A stretch of DNA of 64,000 nt from Balneolaceae bacterium UBA2956 (lineage in GTDB: Bacteria; Bacteroidota; Rhodothermia; Balneolales; Balneolaceae). Below the pieces are notes generated by a model. That model was not told the DNA's origin. It saw nothing but the letters and a program-made list of their open reading frames with translations, and made no database searches. A program made the position numbers and the translations under genes. Location: the NCBI GenBank assembly GCA_002348545.1, contig DEBM01000013.1, positions 94,173-158,172 on the forward strand, written 5' to 3'. Shown piece after piece: positions 63,500 to 64,000 of the stretch; position 1 is the stretch's first letter; the number at the start of each line of letters is the position of its first letter.

Positions 63500-64000
63500 T
63501 TGATTAAAATTAGACTACAGCGTAAAGGGCGTATTCGTCGTCCTATCTATCATATCGTAGTTGCTGACAGCCGTTCACCTCGCGATGGCCGAATTATAGA
63601 ACAAGTTGGCCGCTATGATGGTGTAACCGAGAAAAAAGAAACTATTATTAACGAAGAGCGGATCAGCTACTGGTTAGATCAAGGCGCTAAACCAACCGAT
63701 GCAGTACAAAAAATTCTCCGCCATCAAGGTTTTCTTTATAAGCGTCACTTACAAATGTGGGGAAAAAGTGAAGAAGAAATTAATGCCGCGATTGAAGAGT
63801 GGAAAGCTAACCGCGAATCAAAAGAACAAGCGGAAGTCTCCCGAAAAGACCAGGTTCGCGCAAGCCTAATTGCTGAAGAGAAAGAAGTTAAAAAGCAAAT
63901 AAAACAAAAAGCTAGCGCGGCTGCGGCCGAAATCGAGAAGGAAGCAGAAGAAACAGCAGCAGAGGCGGCCGCTGAGCAAGTGGAGCCTGCCGCCGAGGAA
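63500..64000 (+). CDS. rpsP: 30S ribosomal protein S16 with long C-terminal extension, 3' end cut by window edge
   Basis: The first 80 residues (MIKIRLQRKGRIRRPIYHIV, ADSRSPRDGRIIEQVGRYD, LDQGAKPTDAVQKILRHQGF) are S16. After that the frame continues open for about 85 more residues of charged, Ala/Glu/Lys-rich sequence to the window edge, the tail typical of Bacteroidota S16. The start is TTG at 63500, preceded by a GAGGA site; no in-frame ATG precedes the core. At least 167 codons are visible. Confidence 0.93.
   Translation, partial: MIKIRLQRKGRIRRPIYHIVVADSRSPRDGRIIEQVGRYDGVTEKKETIINEERISYWLDQGAKPTDAVQKILRHQGFLYKRHLQMWGKSEEEINAAIEEWKANRESKEQAEVSRKDQVRASLIAEEKEVKKQIKQKASAAAAEIEKEAEETAAEAAAEQVEPAAEE

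Noticed and set aside
1..64000. CRISPR arrays, insertion sequences, integrases, toxin-antitoxin or phage-defence genes
   Set aside because: No regularly spaced repeats, transposase or integrase motifs, or recognisable defence proteins were seen; the content is housekeeping throughout.

Overview
The window is a continuous stretch of bacterial chromosome, moderately AT-rich, with ordinary housekeeping gene content and no sign of prophage, insertion sequence, integron or CRISPR array. Several features point to a marine member of the Balneolota/Bacteroidota: a secreted beta-helix protein with a type IX secretion C-terminal sorting domain (YPNPFNPTT motif), the small rpmB-rpmG-DUF4295 cluster, an rpsP with a long Ala/Glu-rich tail, few Shine-Dalgarno sites, and a complete Na+-pumping NADH:quinone reductase (nqrA-F). 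The genus cannot be fixed from sequence alone.

Layout. 1-4.5 kb (minus): gpsA (cut by the window edge), plsY, then lipA, lipB and lpdA, a phospholipid and lipoate/2-oxoacid dehydrogenase block. 4.6-15 kb: a lytic transglycosylase, prfC, a SirB1-like protein, arginine deiminase, a site-2 protease, a lipoprotein and smpB, followed by the RNase P RNA gene (rnpB, minus) and its terminator, a cysteine-free relative of the C4 zinc-ribbon coiled-coil family and a NIF3 protein. 15-18.5 kb (plus): YggS, a PspB-like small membrane protein, a DivIVA-domain protein, purine nucleoside phosphorylase and an acidic hypothetical protein. 18.5-31 kb: isoaspartyl peptidase, tRNA-Arg(TCG), a probable NqrM-type maturation factor, apbE and nqrFEDCBA, then queA, dxs and xseB. 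ApbE attaches the FMN groups of NqrB and NqrC, so this block holds the enzyme, its flavinylase and a candidate iron-delivery factor.

31-43 kb: proline dehydrogenase, an iodotyrosine-deiodinase-like nitroreductase, DUF1643, a two-domain VOC protein, tyrA (chorismate mutase/prephenate dehydrogenase), uvrB, a tight minus-strand group (yqeY, cvpA, tyrS, xth, marR), and rpmB-rpmG-DUF4295. 43-51.3 kb: gyrB and gyrA, a WYL regulator, rsmG and mnmG, and tRNA-Asp(GTC). 51.4-64 kb: the T9SS cargo protein, glutathione peroxidase, a predicted outer-membrane protein, a small conserved protein with a metallo-beta-lactamase enzyme, manC, a PhoR/PhoB-like two-component pair, ruvA-ruvC-fabI, ffh and the start of rpsP.

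The most striking non-genic signal is a set of three parS (ParB-binding) palindromes inside the coding sequences of rsmG and mnmG, each read in frame as Val-Ser-Arg-Glu-Thr. With gyrB/gyrA a few kb away and two DnaA-box-containing intergenic regions, this suggests that part of the window serves as the chromosome's partition region near the origin, although dnaA, parA and parB are not in view. No wholly new multi-gene system was recognised.
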